64,000 nucleotides of DNA from Leyella stercorea (GTDB lineage Bacteria > Bacteroidota > Bacteroidia > Bacteroidales > Bacteroidaceae). The translations under genes and the position numbers were made by a program. A model generated the notes under the pieces. It saw only the letters and a list, made by a program, of their open reading frames with translations. It ran no database searches and was not told the origin of the DNA. The stretch is taken from positions 1 through 64,000 of the forward strand of contig NZ_JADYUF010000014.1 in NCBI RefSeq assembly GCF_021531655.1. The letters are read 5' to 3'. Below, one piece after another: positions 44,451 through 54,836 of the stretch (positions are counted from its first letter, which is position 1; the number at the start of each line of letters is the position of its first letter).

Positions 44451-45563
44451 ATGGCAGAAAACAATAATATATTAGAAAAGCTTGACGGACTGGAAGCACG
44501 CTACGAGGAAGTGTCAACCCTTATCACCGACCCTTCTGTAATTGCCGACCAGCAGCGTTACGTGAAACTGACAAAGGAATACAAGGACCTTGAGGACATC
44601 ATGAAACTTCGTCAGAAGTACATCAATTGTCTTAACGGCATTGCCGAGGCAAAGGATATTATCATGAACGAGCAAGACCCTGACATGAAGGAGATGGCGC
44701 GCGAGGAACTTGCTACAAACGAAGAACTTCAGCCTCAACTTGAGGAAGAGATAAAGATTGCACTTGTACCGAAAGACCCGGAGGACGCTAAGAACGTACA
44801 GATGGAGATTCGTGCCGGTACTGGTGGCGATGAGGCTTGTCTCTTTGCAGGCGAGATATTCATGATGTACAAGAAGTATTGCGAGTCGAAGGGTTGGACT
44901 GTGTCTGTCACAAGCGAAAGCGAAGGTGCTGTAGGCGGCTTCAAGGAAATCTGCTTTGCAGTAAGCGGCGACAACGTGTACGGCACATTGAAGTATGAGT
45001 CGGGTGTTCACCGCGTACAGCGTGTCCCCGTGACAGAATCAAACGGTCGTATGCAGACTTCTGCCGCTACCGTTGCCGTTCTTCCCGAGGCCGACCCGTT
45101 TGAGGTAAATATCAACGAGGGCGAAATCAAGTGGGATACCTTCCGCTCTTCAGGTGCAGGTGGTCAGAATGTGAACAAGGTGGAGTCGGGTGTACGTGCC
45201 CGCTATATGTGGAAGAATCCTAATACCGGCGAGGTAGAGGAAATCCTCATTGAATGTACCGAGACACGTGACCAACCCAAGAACAAGGAAAGAGCTCTTG
45301 CGCGCCTGCGTACATATATCTATGATAAGGAGCACCAGAAATATGTCGACGACATTGCCAACCGTCGTAAGACTCTCGTCTCTACTGGCGACCGCTCAGC
45401 AAAGATTCGTACATACAACTTCCCGCAGGGCCGTGTCACCGACCATCGCATCGGCATGACCGTATACGACCTTCCCGGCTTCATGGGCGGCAACATTCAG
45501 TCGATGATTGACGCACTTACCGTGGCTGAGAATGCGGAGAAGATGAAAGAGAACGAACTGTAA
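44451..45563 (+). CDS. prfA: Peptide chain release factor 1
   Basis: 370 aa. Recognises UAA and UAG and triggers peptide release on the ribosome. The GGQ catalytic motif is at residues 237-239 in SSGAGGQNVNKVESG. The stop-codon reading region is HRVQRVPVTESNGRMQTSAA, with PVT in the place of the P-x-T anticodon-like tripeptide. PRF helices precede it. Length is normal. It is followed by pyrF at 63 bases. Confidence 0.97.
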   Translation: MAENNNILEKLDGLEARYEEVSTLITDPSVIADQQRYVKLTKEYKDLEDIMKLRQKYINCLNGIAEAKDIIMNEQDPDMKEMAREELATNEELQPQLEEEIKIALVPKDPEDAKNVQMEIRAGTGGDEACLFAGEIFMMYKKYCESKGWTVSVTSESEGAVGGFKEICFAVSGDNVYGTLKYESGVHRVQRVPVTESNGRMQTSAATVAVLPEADPFEVNINEGEIKWDTFRSSGAGGQNVNKVESGVRARYMWKNPNTGEVEEILIECTETRDQPKNKERALARLRTYIYDKEHQKYVDDIANRRKTLVSTGDRSAKIRTYNFPQGRVTDHRIGMTVYDLPGFMGGNIQSMIDALTVAENAEKMKENEL

Positions 45564-45626
45564 TCATCAGTTGTAACATACGTTGTAAATACTAATTGAA
45601 TCATCAATTTATAAATACTAATCGTT

Positions 45627-46454
45627 ATGAACAGATCAGAATTGGTAAATCAGATAAAGACCAAGCGCACGTTTCTGTGCGTAGGTCTTGACACCGACCT
45701 CAAGAAGGTTCCATCACATATCCTCAATGAGGAAGACCCGATATTCGCTTTCAACAAAGCCATCATCGATGCCACTGCTCCTTACTGTGTATCGTACAAG
45801 CCAAACCTCGCGTTCTATGAGGCTTTCGGCGTGAAGGGACTCATCTCGTTTGAGAAGACCATCAAGTATCTTAAAGAGAACTATCCCAACCACTTCATCG
45901 TAGCTGATGCCAAGCGTGGTGACATAGGCAACACAAGTGCAATGTACGCACGCACATTCTTCGAGGAGTACGATGTTGACTCTCTCACTGTTGCTCCTTA
46001 CATGGGCGAGGATAGCGTCACCCCGTTCCTCGGATATAAGGACAAATGGGTGATTGTACTTGCTCTGACAAGCAACAAGGGCAGCTACGACTTCCAGCTT
46101 ACTGAAGACAAACAGGGTGAGCGCCTCTTTGAGAAAGTGCTCCGCACATCACAGCAGTGGGGCTCGAAGGACAACATGATGTATGTAGTAGGCGCTACAC
46201 AGGGTCGTATGTTTGAAGACATCCGTAAGATTGCACCCGATCACTTCCTGCTCGTTCCGGGCGTAGGTGCGCAGGGCGGTTCACTCGAAGAGGTGTGCAA
46301 ATATGGTATGAATTCGGAATGCGGACTTCTGGTGAACAGCTCACGCGGCATTATCTATGCATCCAATGGCGAAGACTTTGCCGAGGTGGCTGCCCATAAG
46401 GCGCAAGAGCTGCAGAAGCAGATGGATCAAGAACTGCAAAAGTATGGCATCTAA
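45627..46454 (+). CDS. pyrF: Orotidine 5'-phosphate decarboxylase
   Basis: 275 aa. Converts OMP to UMP, the last pyrimidine step. [50 protein letters not shown] (catalytic D-x-K-x2-D), [15 protein letters not shown] and [12 protein letters not shown] belong to the longer (type 2) bacterial group, about 270-275 aa. Pyrimidine genes pyrB and pyrI are far away on the other strand. The 198-base gap before lpxD contains a promoter. Confidence 0.96.
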   Translation: MNRSELVNQIKTKRTFLCVGLDTDLKKVPSHILNEEDPIFAFNKAIIDATAPYCVSYKPNLAFYEAFGVKGLISFEKTIKYLKENYPNHFIVADAKRGDIGNTSAMYARTFFEEYDVDSLTVAPYMGEDSVTPFLGYKDKWVIVLALTSNKGSYDFQLTEDKQGERLFEKVLRTSQQWGSKDNMMYVVGATQGRMFEDIRKIAPDHFLLVPGVGAQGGSLEEVCKYGMNSECGLLVNSSRGIIYASNGEDFAEVAAHKAQELQKQMDQELQKYGI

Positions 46455-46550
46455 CCACAAATAAACATATTTGAGGATAGAAGTTGGCATTATTATGTTC
46501 AAAACACGAAATTAATAGTGCTAAAATGCTGTATCTACAATAAAATTTCT

Positions 46551-46558
46551 TATTTTTG
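46551..46558 (+). promoter_or_regulatory. -7 promoter element of the lipid A genes
   Basis: TATTTTTG then C, an exact motif, 95 bases before lpxD. No other gene is seen in 46455-46652. The long leader (about 90 bases) holds no structure I recognise. Confidence 0.55.
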
Positions 46559-46652
46559 CAAAAATAATATTATGTGTTGTGGCTAAGAGTGCTTATTCAC
46601 CTATGCTACAACACTTACTAACTTATAAGAAACAAAGAATAGACATTATAAA

Positions 46653-47681
46653 ATGGAATTTACAGCAGAACAAATCGCCAGTGTTATCGGTGGAAGAGTG
46701 GAAGGTGACAACAATGCCGCCGTACATACCTTTGCAAAGATAGAAGAAGGTGTTGAAGGAGCAATCTCGTTCCTCTCAAATCCCAAATACACCCATTACA
46801 TATACGACACAAAATCATCCATTGTAATAATAAATGAGGATGTAGAACTGGAAAAACCAGTTGCTACAACACTCATACGAGTAAAGAATGCCTATGAATG
46901 TATAGCCAAACTTCTGCAGATATACGAGGCAAGCAAGCCCAAAAAGACAGGTATCGCACCACAAGCCTACATAGCTCCAACTGCTAAAGTCGGCAAAGAC
47001 TGTTATGTAGGACCGTTTGCATGTATTGGCGAAAATACTGTTATAGGTGACAACTGCCAGATATATCCGCATGCAGTTGTTGGTGATAACGTGAAAATAG
47101 GTTCTGGCTGTATAATCTATCCCAATACAACAATCTATCAAGGTTGCAAATTGGGAAATAATGTCACATTGCACGCAGGTAGCGTTGTCGGATCTGACGG
47201 ATTCGGATTCGCACCTAATGCTGATGGCTACGACAAGATTCCGCAGATAGGAATTGTAACTATCGAGGACAATGTAGAAATCGGAGCTAATACCTGTGTT
47301 GACCGTTCTACAATGGGTTCTACCATTATACGTAAGGGTGTGAAACTTGACAACCTTGTACAGGTAGCGCACAATGTGGAAATAGGTGAGAATACTGTGA
47401 TGTCTGCCCAAGTAGGTATTGCGGGCAGTACAAAGGTAGGTTCATGGTGTATGTTTGGCGGTCAGGTAGGACTTGCCGGCCACATTACCATCGGCAACAA
47501 GACCTTCCTCGGTGCACAATCAGGCGTACCAGGAAGTCTTAAGGGTGGGGAGGAACTTATCGGAACTCCTCCGATGAATCCACGTGCCTACTTCAAGTCA
47601 CAAGCTATTTTCCGCCGTCTGCCCGAAATGTACAAAGACCTGGCAGACATTAAAAAGGAAATTGAACAACTGAAAAAATAA
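46653..47681 (+). CDS. lpxD: UDP-3-O-(3-hydroxyacyl)glucosamine N-acyltransferase
   Basis: 342 aa. Third step of lipid A synthesis. The N-terminal uridine-binding domain ([32 protein letters not shown]) is followed by a left-handed beta-helix of hexapeptide repeats, among them [16 protein letters not shown] and [14 protein letters not shown]. The catalytic His is in [14 protein letters not shown]. The C-terminal helix ([20 protein letters not shown]) is usual. First gene of lpxD, lpxC-fabZ, lpxA. Confidence 0.97.
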   Translation: MEFTAEQIASVIGGRVEGDNNAAVHTFAKIEEGVEGAISFLSNPKYTHYIYDTKSSIVIINEDVELEKPVATTLIRVKNAYECIAKLLQIYEASKPKKTGIAPQAYIAPTAKVGKDCYVGPFACIGENTVIGDNCQIYPHAVVGDNVKIGSGCIIYPNTTIYQGCKLGNNVTLHAGSVVGSDGFGFAPNADGYDKIPQIGIVTIEDNVEIGANTCVDRSTMGSTIIRKGVKLDNLVQVAHNVEIGENTVMSAQVGIAGSTKVGSWCMFGGQVGLAGHITIGNKTFLGAQSGVPGSLKGGEELIGTPPMNPRAYFKSQAIFRRLPEMYKDLADIKKEIEQLKK

Positions 47682-47687
47682 AAATAT

Positions 47688-49076
47688 ATGTCATCAAAAC
47701 AGAAGACACTAAAGGGTAGTTTCTCCCTGTGCGGCAAAGGACTTCACACAGGTTTGAGCCTTACAGTCACATTCAATCCAGCTCCTGAGAACTCCGGATA
47801 TAAGATACAACGAATTGACATTGACGGAATGCCAACAATTCAGGCTATTGCCGAGAATGTAGTAGACACACAGCGTGGCACAGTATTAGGCAAGGATGAT
47901 GTACGTGTTTCTACCATCGAGCATGGTATGTCAGCACTCTATGCTATGGGTATTGACAACTGTCTTATTCAGGTAAATGGTCCTGAATTCCCTATTCTCG
48001 ATGGCAGCGCAGCCTTGTATGTTCAGAAAATCAATGAAATTGGTGTTGAAGAACAGAATGCACCTAAGGACTGGTATATCATCCGTCATAAGATAGAAGT
48101 GAAGGATGAAGAGACTGGTTCTTGCATCACTATTCTGCCTGACGAGGAATTCTCACTCACAGCAATGTGCTCATTCAATTCTAAATTCATCAACTCACAG
48201 TTTGCTACACTTGACTGTGTGGAGAAATTTGCTGAAGAGATAGCTCCGGCACGCACATTCGTCTTCGTTCGTGACATCGAACCTCTGCTTAAGGCCAACC
48301 TTATTAAGGGTGGCGACTTGGACAATGCCATCGTTATATACGAGAAGCAGACCACACAGGAGCGTCTTGATTCATTGGCCGACATGCTTAAGGTGGAGCG
48401 TCGTGATGCAAACGAATTGGGCTACATACAGCACAAGCCTCTGGTATGGGAGAATGAGTGTACACGACACAAGTTGCTTGACATCATTGGCGATATGGCG
48501 CTTATCGGCAAGCCTATCAAGGGACGCATCATTGCAACACGCCCTGGCCACACCATCAACAACAAGTTTGCACGTCAGATGCGTCGCGAGATTCGCAAGC
48601 ACGAGATTCAGGCTCCGATATACGATCCGAATGAAGCTCCCATAATGGACAACATCAGAATACGTGAGCTTCTGCCTCATCGTTATCCTATGCAGCTTGT
48701 TGACAAGGTGGTAGCTCTTGGTGCTACAAGCATTGTGGGTGTGAAGAACGTTACAGCCAATGAACCTTTCTTTACTGGCCACTTCCCGCAGGAGCCGGTA
48801 ATGCCAGGTGTGCTTCAGATTGAGGCAATGGCACAATGTGGCGGTCTGCTCGTACTCAACACTCTTGAGGAGCCAGAGCGTTGGTCTACATATTTCATGA
48901 AGATTGACGACGTGAAATTCCGCCAGAAGGTGGTCCCAGGAGACACATTGCTCTTCAAGGTTGACTTGCTTTCACCATTGCGTCATGGCATCTCATCAAT
49001 GAAAGGCTATGTATTTGTAGGCGACCATGTGGTGTCAGAAGCAACATTTACAGCTCAGATTGTAAAGAACAAGTAG
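47688..49076 (+). CDS. lpxC-fabZ: Bifunctional LpxC deacetylase / FabZ dehydratase
   Basis: 462 aa fusion. Residues 1 to about 305 are LpxC, the zinc deacetylase that commits to lipid A: KGSFSLCGKGLHTGLSL, VSTIEHGMSALYAMGIDN (zinc His), ECTRHKLLDIIGDMALIG (zinc His and Asp) and RPGHTINNKF. From about 320, FabZ, the 3-hydroxyacyl-ACP dehydratase: LLPHRYPMQLVDKV with the active His and GHFPQEPVMPGVLQIEAMAQ with Glu. This fusion is known from Bacteroidetes and couples the hydroxyacyl-ACP pool with lipid A flux. It starts 6 bases after lpxD and is followed by lpxA at 27 bases. Confidence 0.97.
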   Translation: MSSKQKTLKGSFSLCGKGLHTGLSLTVTFNPAPENSGYKIQRIDIDGMPTIQAIAENVVDTQRGTVLGKDDVRVSTIEHGMSALYAMGIDNCLIQVNGPEFPILDGSAALYVQKINEIGVEEQNAPKDWYIIRHKIEVKDEETGSCITILPDEEFSLTAMCSFNSKFINSQFATLDCVEKFAEEIAPARTFVFVRDIEPLLKANLIKGGDLDNAIVIYEKQTTQERLDSLADMLKVERRDANELGYIQHKPLVWENECTRHKLLDIIGDMALIGKPIKGRIIATRPGHTINNKFARQMRREIRKHEIQAPIYDPNEAPIMDNIRIRELLPHRYPMQLVDKVVALGATSIVGVKNVTANEPFFTGHFPQEPVMPGVLQIEAMAQCGGLLVLNTLEEPERWSTYFMKIDDVKFRQKVVPGDTLLFKVDLLSPLRHGISSMKGYVFVGDHVVSEATFTAQIVKNK

Positions 49077-49103
49077 AATTCAATTCAAAAAAATAACTTC
49101 AAG

Positions 49104-49874
49104 ATGAATCAGATAAGCCCCTTAGCATACGTCCATCCCGACGCAAAGCTCGGTGACAACAATATCATTGGCCCTTTCTGCTACATTGACCGTAATGTAG
49201 AAATCGGTGACAATAATGTTATGCAGAACAGCGTAACTATTCACGTAGGAGCACGCATCGGAAATGGCAATGAGTTCTTCCCGGGTGCAAGCATCTCTAC
49301 CAAGCCGCAGGATTTGAAATTCAGAGGCGAGGAAACAATCTGCCGTGTTGGCGACAACAACAGCATACGCGAGAATGTAACTATCTCGCGTGGTACAGCT
49401 TCAAGAGGCGAGACTGTGGTAGGTTCAAACAATCTGCTTATGGAGTGCGTACACGTAGCTCACGACTGTGTTCTCGGTAGCGGCCTGATTATTGGCAACT
49501 CTACCAAACTTGCCGGTGAGGTTGTTGTGGACGACAATGCTATTATTTCTGCAAACGTTCTATGCCATCAGTTCTGCCGAATAGGTGGATATGTGATGAT
49601 TCAGGGTGGATGCCGATTCAGCCAGGACATTCCTCCGTTCATCATCGCTGGCAAGGAACCTACAAAATATTGTGGATTGAATCTTGTCGGACTCCGTCGT
49701 CGCGGATTCTCTAACGAGAAGATTGACCTTATCCACAATGCTTATCGCAAACTCTACTCTAAGGGTATAATGTCTGAAGGCATTCAGGAGATTAAGAACG
49801 AGCTTGAGGTTACTAATGAAGTTCAATACATTATTGATTTCGTGGAATCTTCTAAGAGAGGTATCATACGCTAA
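49104..49874 (+). CDS. lpxA: UDP-N-acetylglucosamine O-acyltransferase
   Basis: 256 aa. First step of lipid A synthesis, moving a 3-hydroxyacyl chain from ACP to UDP-GlcNAc. Hexapeptide beta-helix from ISPLAYVHPDAKLGDNNIIG onward, RDLKF-like QDLKFRGEET, NLLMECVHVAHDCVLGSG with the catalytic His, and the C-terminal GLNLVGLRRRGFSNEKIDLI helices. A strong terminator follows. Confidence 0.97.
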   Translation: MNQISPLAYVHPDAKLGDNNIIGPFCYIDRNVEIGDNNVMQNSVTIHVGARIGNGNEFFPGASISTKPQDLKFRGEETICRVGDNNSIRENVTISRGTASRGETVVGSNNLLMECVHVAHDCVLGSGLIIGNSTKLAGEVVVDDNAIISANVLCHQFCRIGGYVMIQGGCRFSQDIPPFIIAGKEPTKYCGLNLVGLRRRGFSNEKIDLIHNAYRKLYSKGIMSEGIQEIKNELEVTNEVQYIIDFVESSKRGIIR

Positions 49875-49892
49875 ACGTATTAATCAAATAAA

Positions 49893-49945
49893 GGGAGCTA
49901 AGTAGAATGGTAAAAGACAAGAGTCTACTTAACTCCCGTTTTTTA
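49893..49945 (+). terminator. Terminator of the lipid A operon
   Basis: GGGAGCTAAGTAGA (49893-49906) pairs with TCTACTTAACTCCC (49924-49937) with one mismatch, followed by GTTTTTT. miaA starts 20 bases later, so its promoter must overlap or some readthrough occurs. Confidence 0.85.
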
Positions 49946-49964
49946 TATTCACATAAAGACAATA

Positions 49965-50873
49965 ATGAGCAAGAAACTTATTGTTATTGTAGGTCCCACT
50001 GGTGTAGGAAAGACGGAATTATGTTTGCAAATTGCCGAACATCTCAATATTCCTATAGTCAATGCCGACTCGCGTCAGATTTTCAGCGAAATACCAATTG
50101 GAACAGCAGCCCCTACACCAGAGCAACAGCAGCGTGTGAAGCATTATTTTGTAGGCAATCATCATCTTGAAGATTATTATAGCGCTTCGTTGTTCGAAGA
50201 AGATGTTATGCAACTTCTTACCGACAATCTCTTCAATACCTCGGATGTGGCGCTTATGAGTGGAGGCTCTATGATGTACATAGACGCTGTATGCAATGGT
50301 ATTGATGACATACCGACAATCGACGACAATACACGTGAATGGATGAAACAGCGATTGGAAACAGAAGGGTTGCCCAGGCTTGTCGAAGAACTTAAACTTT
50401 TAGATCCTGAGCATTGGAAGATTGTCGACCGCAACAACCCACGCCGTGTCGTGCATGCTTTGGAAATATGCCATATGACGGGGAAGACTTACACTTCATT
50501 CAGGCAGAACGCCAAGAAACAACGTCCGTTTGACATAATAAAGATAGGTCTGAACCGCGACCGTGAAGAATTGTACAATCGTATTAATGCGCGCGTGCTT
50601 CAAATATTTGACGAAGGACTTGTAGACGAAGCACTTGCCGTATACGACAAGCGAGGCCTCAACTCATTGAACACAGTAGGCTACAAGGAGACCTTCGAAT
50701 ATCTTGATGGACTTATAACCATCGATCAATGTATATTCAACATACAAAGCAATAGCCGACGCTACTGTCGTAAACAGCAGACATGGTTCAAGCGGGATAA
50801 GAATATCATGTGGTTCCATCCCGACAATATTAAAGAAATCATAAATTATATAGACAACCAACTGATAGGTTAA
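49965..50873 (+). CDS. miaA: tRNA dimethylallyltransferase
   Basis: 302 aa. Adds the isopentenyl group to A37 of tRNAs reading U-starting codons. P-loop [20 protein letters not shown], then [39 protein letters not shown], and [13 protein letters not shown]. The C-terminal [13 protein letters not shown] and [15 protein letters not shown] are family marks. A second PBP gene follows after 62 bases with its own promoter. Confidence 0.96.
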   Translation: MSKKLIVIVGPTGVGKTELCLQIAEHLNIPIVNADSRQIFSEIPIGTAAPTPEQQQRVKHYFVGNHHLEDYYSASLFEEDVMQLLTDNLFNTSDVALMSGGSMMYIDAVCNGIDDIPTIDDNTREWMKQRLETEGLPRLVEELKLLDPEHWKIVDRNNPRRVVHALEICHMTGKTYTSFRQNAKKQRPFDIIKIGLNRDREELYNRINARVLQIFDEGLVDEALAVYDKRGLNSLNTVGYKETFEYLDGLITIDQCIFNIQSNSRRYCRKQQTWFKRDKNIMWFHPDNIKEIINYIDNQLIG

Positions 50874-50883
50874 ACTATTTTCG

Positions 50884-50891
50884 TACATTTG
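50884..50891 (+). promoter_or_regulatory. -7 promoter element of the second PBP gene
   Basis: TACATTTG then C, an exact TAnnTTTG match, 44 bases before ATG 50936. Confidence 0.6.
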
Positions 50892-50935
50892 CAAGATAAT
50901 ATACCAAGATTAGCAAACAAAATAATCATTTAAAG

Positions 50936-53425
50936 ATGAAAAAAATAAAAGACTTTCTCATCTGGTGTATGCGTAAAGTCAAGGCTTTTTGGCCTTGGTA
51001 TCGCAATTTGTACAAAGGCAAAGCGTGGTACACCAAGACACTTGTAGGAATCGCATCCTGCATAGTAGCGTTTTTCATCTACCTTGGCATGGTAGACACA
51101 AACTTCTTGTGGCTGTTTGGTAAATCACCTGGTTTTTACACTATTATGAATCCTGAGACTCACGAAGCCTCAGAGATATATAGTGCCGATGGTGTAATGA
51201 TTGGCAAATATTTTAACGAGAATAGAACTCCGGTAAAATATGAGGAGGTAAATCCTGCTTTCTGGAAAGCCCTTATTGATACCGAGGACGAGCGCTTCTA
51301 CAGTCATCATGGAATTGACTACCCAGGACTTATAGGAGCTGTGAAGGATGCTGTCATGCATCATGATGCTCGTGGAGCTTCTACAATCACGCAGCAGTTG
51401 GCTAAGAATATGTTCCGTGTACGCACCGACTATTCTACTGGATTGCTTGGTATGATTCCTGGTGTTCGTATGCTCATCATGAAGTCTAAGGAATGGATCA
51501 TCGCCACGAAGCTGGAGTTGACCCACGACAAGAAGGATATTATCACAATGTACGCCAATACAGTTGACTTTGGTTCTAACGCATTTGGTATAAAGACGGC
51601 TTCAAAGACGTATTTCAACTGTACTCCAAAAGAATTGACGACAGATCAGGCTGCTGTGCTTGTTGGAATGCTTAAGGCTACCACTTACTACAATCCTATC
51701 TCGCATCCTGAGAACTCGCAGCGTCGTCGCAATGTGGTGCTCAGCAATATGCTCAAGCATGGCGATTTGACACGCACCGAATTTGACGAACTTAGCCAGA
51801 AGCCTATTAAGCTCAGCTATAGTGTTGAGAGCAACTATGATGGCCAGGCTCTTTACTTCCGTGAGGCTGTTTCTGCCGAACTGAAGAACTGGTGTCGTGA
51901 AAACGGTTACGATCTTTATACTTCAGGTTTGAAGATTTATACCACCATTGATTCGCGCATGCAGAAGTACGCCGAAGAAGCTGCTGCAAAACAGATGAAG
52001 CAGGTGCAGCGCAACTTCAACAACCATTGGGGCAATCAGGATCCATGGCAGGACGAAAATCATAATGTCATCCCTAATTTCATTGAAGGAATAGCACAGA
52101 AGCAACCCGTTTACAAGAATCTTCTGGCACGCTTCCCCAATAACCCTGATTCAATTGAGTACTATCTCAACCGTCCGCACAAGGTGAAGTTGTTCGATTA
52201 CGAGCATGGCACCATAGAAAAGGAGATGTCTACAATGGACTCAATCCGCTATATGGTTCATTTCATGCATTGTGCATTCGTTGCTATGGAACCGCAGACT
52301 GGTGCTGTGAAAGCATGGGTGGGCGACATCGACTTCAAGTCATGGAAGTATGACAAGGTGACGGCAATGCGTCAGCCTGGTTCTACATTCAAGCTCTTTG
52401 TATATACCGAGGCGATGAATCAGGGACTCACGCCTTGCGACAAGCGTCGCGATGAGTATATCTCAATGCAGGTATATGACAAGGTAGCAGGCAAGGAAGT
52501 GACGTGGGCACCTACTAACGCCAATGGTTCTTTCTCAGGCGACTCCATTCCTTTGAAGGGTGCATTTGCACGAAGCATAAATTCTGTAGCAGTTCGTCTT
52601 GGACAGGAGATGGGTATTCAGCGCATCGCAGAGACTGCACACAAGATGGGTATTGAAAGTCCGCTTGATGAGACTCCGGCTCTTGCTCTTGGTTCAAGTG
52701 ATGTCAACCTCCTTGAATTGGCCAATGCTTATTCTACTGTTGCCAACGATGGCAAGTATGTAAGACGTCAGCTTGTGACGCGTATTCTTGACCGTAATGG
52801 AAAAGAGATTTATACATCGCCCACAAACGAGGAACAGGTGATTCCATATAGAAGCGCTTTCCTCATGCAGCAACTGCTCATGAGCGGTCTGCGTGAACCA
52901 GGCGGTACATCAATGAGCCTGAATGGTTATGTAGGACAGTATCGTGATACAGATTGGGGTGGCAAGACCGGTACTTCAAACAATCACTCTGACGCTTGGT
53001 TTATGGGTGTCAGCCCTAATCTTGTAGTAGGTGCATGGGTTGGAGGTGAGTATCGTTGCATACACTTCCGAACTGGAGCTTTGGGTCAGGGTTCGCGTAC
53101 GGCATTGCCAATATGCGGATACTTCCTTGAGGCTTTGTTGAAAGACCCTGCTTTCAGTAAGTATCGTGCAAAATTCGGCAAGCCTAAGGATGAGAGCATA
53201 ACAGCCTCAATGTATAATTGCTCAAGTTATGTGCCAAGAGCCAAGGCTGACACTTCGCTTAACGATAGTGTGAAAGTCGAAGAGGAAATAGTTCTTGACG
53301 AGGATGGCAATCCTGTAGAACGCCAGTTGCCACTTTCTGTAAATAAGGAGCAGCAACCTGCCGACCAGCAACAAAAGGAACACAAGACTCCGAAAGAACA
53401 GCCAGTGAGTCTTGAGAACCTATAA
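50936..53425 (+). CDS. Class A penicillin-binding protein (second PBP1A-like)
   Basis: 829 aa. A basic cytoplasmic start, one membrane helix (about 34-52), then GT51 with DTEDERFYSHHGID (catalytic Glu117) and GASTITQQLAKNM. The transpeptidase domain has PGSTFKLFVY (Ser483, Lys486), SINS in place of SxN, and GGKTGTSNN. The tail is acidic then Gln/Pro/Lys-rich (EEEIVLDEDGNPV to QQQKEHKTPKEQP), likely unstructured. Compared with the 770-aa paralogue at 18897 it has a longer N-terminus and tail. Two class A enzymes are common in Bacteroidales. Confidence 0.95.
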   Translation: MKKIKDFLIWCMRKVKAFWPWYRNLYKGKAWYTKTLVGIASCIVAFFIYLGMVDTNFLWLFGKSPGFYTIMNPETHEASEIYSADGVMIGKYFNENRTPVKYEEVNPAFWKALIDTEDERFYSHHGIDYPGLIGAVKDAVMHHDARGASTITQQLAKNMFRVRTDYSTGLLGMIPGVRMLIMKSKEWIIATKLELTHDKKDIITMYANTVDFGSNAFGIKTASKTYFNCTPKELTTDQAAVLVGMLKATTYYNPISHPENSQRRRNVVLSNMLKHGDLTRTEFDELSQKPIKLSYSVESNYDGQALYFREAVSAELKNWCRENGYDLYTSGLKIYTTIDSRMQKYAEEAAAKQMKQVQRNFNNHWGNQDPWQDENHNVIPNFIEGIAQKQPVYKNLLARFPNNPDSIEYYLNRPHKVKLFDYEHGTIEKEMSTMDSIRYMVHFMHCAFVAMEPQTGAVKAWVGDIDFKSWKYDKVTAMRQPGSTFKLFVYTEAMNQGLTPCDKRRDEYISMQVYDKVAGKEVTWAPTNANGSFSGDSIPLKGAFARSINSVAVRLGQEMGIQRIAETAHKMGIESPLDETPALALGSSDVNLLELANAYSTVANDGKYVRRQLVTRILDRNGKEIYTSPTNEEQVIPYRSAFLMQQLLMSGLREPGGTSMSLNGYVGQYRDTDWGGKTGTSNNHSDAWFMGVSPNLVVGAWVGGEYRCIHFRTGALGQGSRTALPICGYFLEALLKDPAFSKYRAKFGKPKDESITASMYNCSSYVPRAKADTSLNDSVKVEEEIVLDEDGNPVERQLPLSVNKEQQPADQQQKEHKTPKEQPVSLENL

Positions 53426-53426
53426 C

Positions 53427-53546
53427 AGTTGAGAGTTGTTAACAGTTGAGAGTCGAAAATTGAGAGTTATGATTACCTTTGATATAATATTATCAAAATC
53501 AACATATCATAACTCTCAACTCTCACCTCTCAATTTTCAACTCTCA
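53427..53546. repeat. Large inverted repeat built from GAGAGTT / AACTCTC units
   Basis: TTGAGAGTTATGAT (53460-53473) pairs perfectly with ATCATAACTCTCAA (53506-53519). Inside, TTTGATA and TATCAAA pair as well. The outer flanks also mirror: GTTGAGAGTT units on the left (53428, 53444) and CAACTCTCA units on the right up to 53546. The element fills the whole space between two convergent genes and could terminate both. Related ACTCTTAACTCTTCACTC occurs inside the gene at 6568. Confidence 0.8.
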
Positions 53547-53547
53547 T

Positions 53548-54753
53548 TTATTTTTTCATGAGTTTGTCAATTTCCTCAAACTCACGTCCCATATTCAAGT
53601 TGAGATAGATAGTATAGAGAGGTACTCCCCATTTTGATTTTTCGTTAGGAGCTTGTTTTCTATACTCTTGCATATAGGGCAATGCCTTTTTAAAAAGCGC
53701 TTTCAGCTTTTGTGTTTTCTCACGGCTGTGCCTCATTGTCCTTTCAATGTAAGTGGCTTGATTGAAATACGCCAAGCCAGCGTTCAGATAAACGTCGGCA
53801 AAATTCTTGTCTTTTGCAATCACCTTGTCGCAAATGCTCACGCAATCGTCATATTTCTGCTGTGCAAGCAGTACTGTTGATTTGGCAAACAAGGCAACAA
53901 CACTTGAAGTGTCAGCCTCAATAGCGTCGTCGCACAATGCAGTAGCTACGTCATACTTGCTCTGCTTGTAATAATAGTCAAACAGATGCGAGAAGAAATA
54001 TTTTGACTGCGGATAGTGGGCAAAACCACTCTCAAGTACTTCTACAAAATTTGCAGTATCAGCTTTCTGCCTATACGTTTCAGCCATGTATTGATATGTC
54101 ATGGCCAATCTTGCTGTGTCCTTCTGTGCAACGTCTGCGTAGTTCAACGTACGCTTTGCGTCGCTCTGCTTGTATCCGCAGTAAACGGTATAGAATGCAG
54201 CAGTTCCTATTCTCTTATCTTTGTTCTGATAGTCGTAAGCTGCAAAGATAGGCTGCCTTGCACAATCTATATACGCTTCAAAGAGGTTGTATGCATTCTT
54301 ATAATCATTCTTGCCGATGAAGAACAGTCCGCCATTATAAAGGTTGCCTCTCAATGCATTTAGATATTCTGCATGACGTTTGCGGTATTTCATTTTTGCC
54401 TGTTGCATGCCCTTAAGATTCCATTCTACAGAATCAAGCCCTTCCAAAACACCAAACATTCTGTAGGCCGCAAGGAAAAGTTTGGATGTGTCTGCCTTTT
54501 GTTTCAGATACATCTGCTCGTTTACCGTTTCATACTGTTTTCTTACAGCGTCAAAAAGTACGAGCCAAATTTTCTCATTGTCCTTATTTGCTGAATCGGT
54601 AAGAAGCTTACGCATTGAAGCCTCTGCCTCAGCTAACGATTTACCTGCCTTGACATCATCCTTTGCCTTTGATATCTCCTTCTTCTGTGCATAGCACATC
54701 GTTGGAAGGCAGATGCCCCAAGCCAATACCATAAACAATAATTTCCTGAACAT
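53548..54753 (-). CDS. Secreted tetratricopeptide-repeat protein (401 aa)
   Basis: The signal peptide ends CYAQ near residue 22. The mature protein is all-helical with TPR-like units, for example NDYKNAYNLFEAYIDCA, SDAKRTLNYADVAQ, SKYDVATALCDDAIEADTSS and KYDDCVSICDKVIAKDKN. It is related in length and layout to the next gene upstream on the same strand (54837-56048), so the two are probably tandem paralogues. A hairpin lies between them. Function unknown; periplasmic scaffold or stress role is a guess from the family. It ends against the inverted repeat at 53427. Confidence 0.85.
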   Translation of the reverse strand: MFRKLLFMVLAWGICLPTMCYAQKKEISKAKDDVKAGKSLAEAEASMRKLLTDSANKDNEKIWLVLFDAVRKQYETVNEQMYLKQKADTSKLFLAAYRMFGVLEGLDSVEWNLKGMQQAKMKYRKRHAEYLNALRGNLYNGGLFFIGKNDYKNAYNLFEAYIDCARQPIFAAYDYQNKDKRIGTAAFYTVYCGYKQSDAKRTLNYADVAQKDTARLAMTYQYMAETYRQKADTANFVEVLESGFAHYPQSKYFFSHLFDYYYKQSKYDVATALCDDAIEADTSSVVALFAKSTVLLAQQKYDDCVSICDKVIAKDKNFADVYLNAGLAYFNQATYIERTMRHSREKTQKLKALFKKALPYMQEYRKQAPNEKSKWGVPLYTIYLNLNMGREFEEIDKLMKK

Positions 54754-54771
54754 ACCCTACTGTAAAAATGA

Positions 54772-54814
54772 AAGGTGCGCATTCATGACTTTCACAGAAC
54801 ATGGTGCGCACCTT
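54772..54814 (-). terminator. Terminator between the two TPR genes
   Basis: AAGGTGCGCA (54772-54781) and TGCGCACCTT (54805-54814) form a perfect 10-base stem. On the minus strand TTCATTTTTA follows. Confidence 0.75.
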
Positions 54815-54836
54815 AATTTGTTGAAGCTGTTACACT

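Noticed and set aside
47688..49076. lpxC-fabZ fusion as a novelty or frameshift artefact
   Set aside because: This fusion is established for Bacteroidetes, and both active sites are intact.
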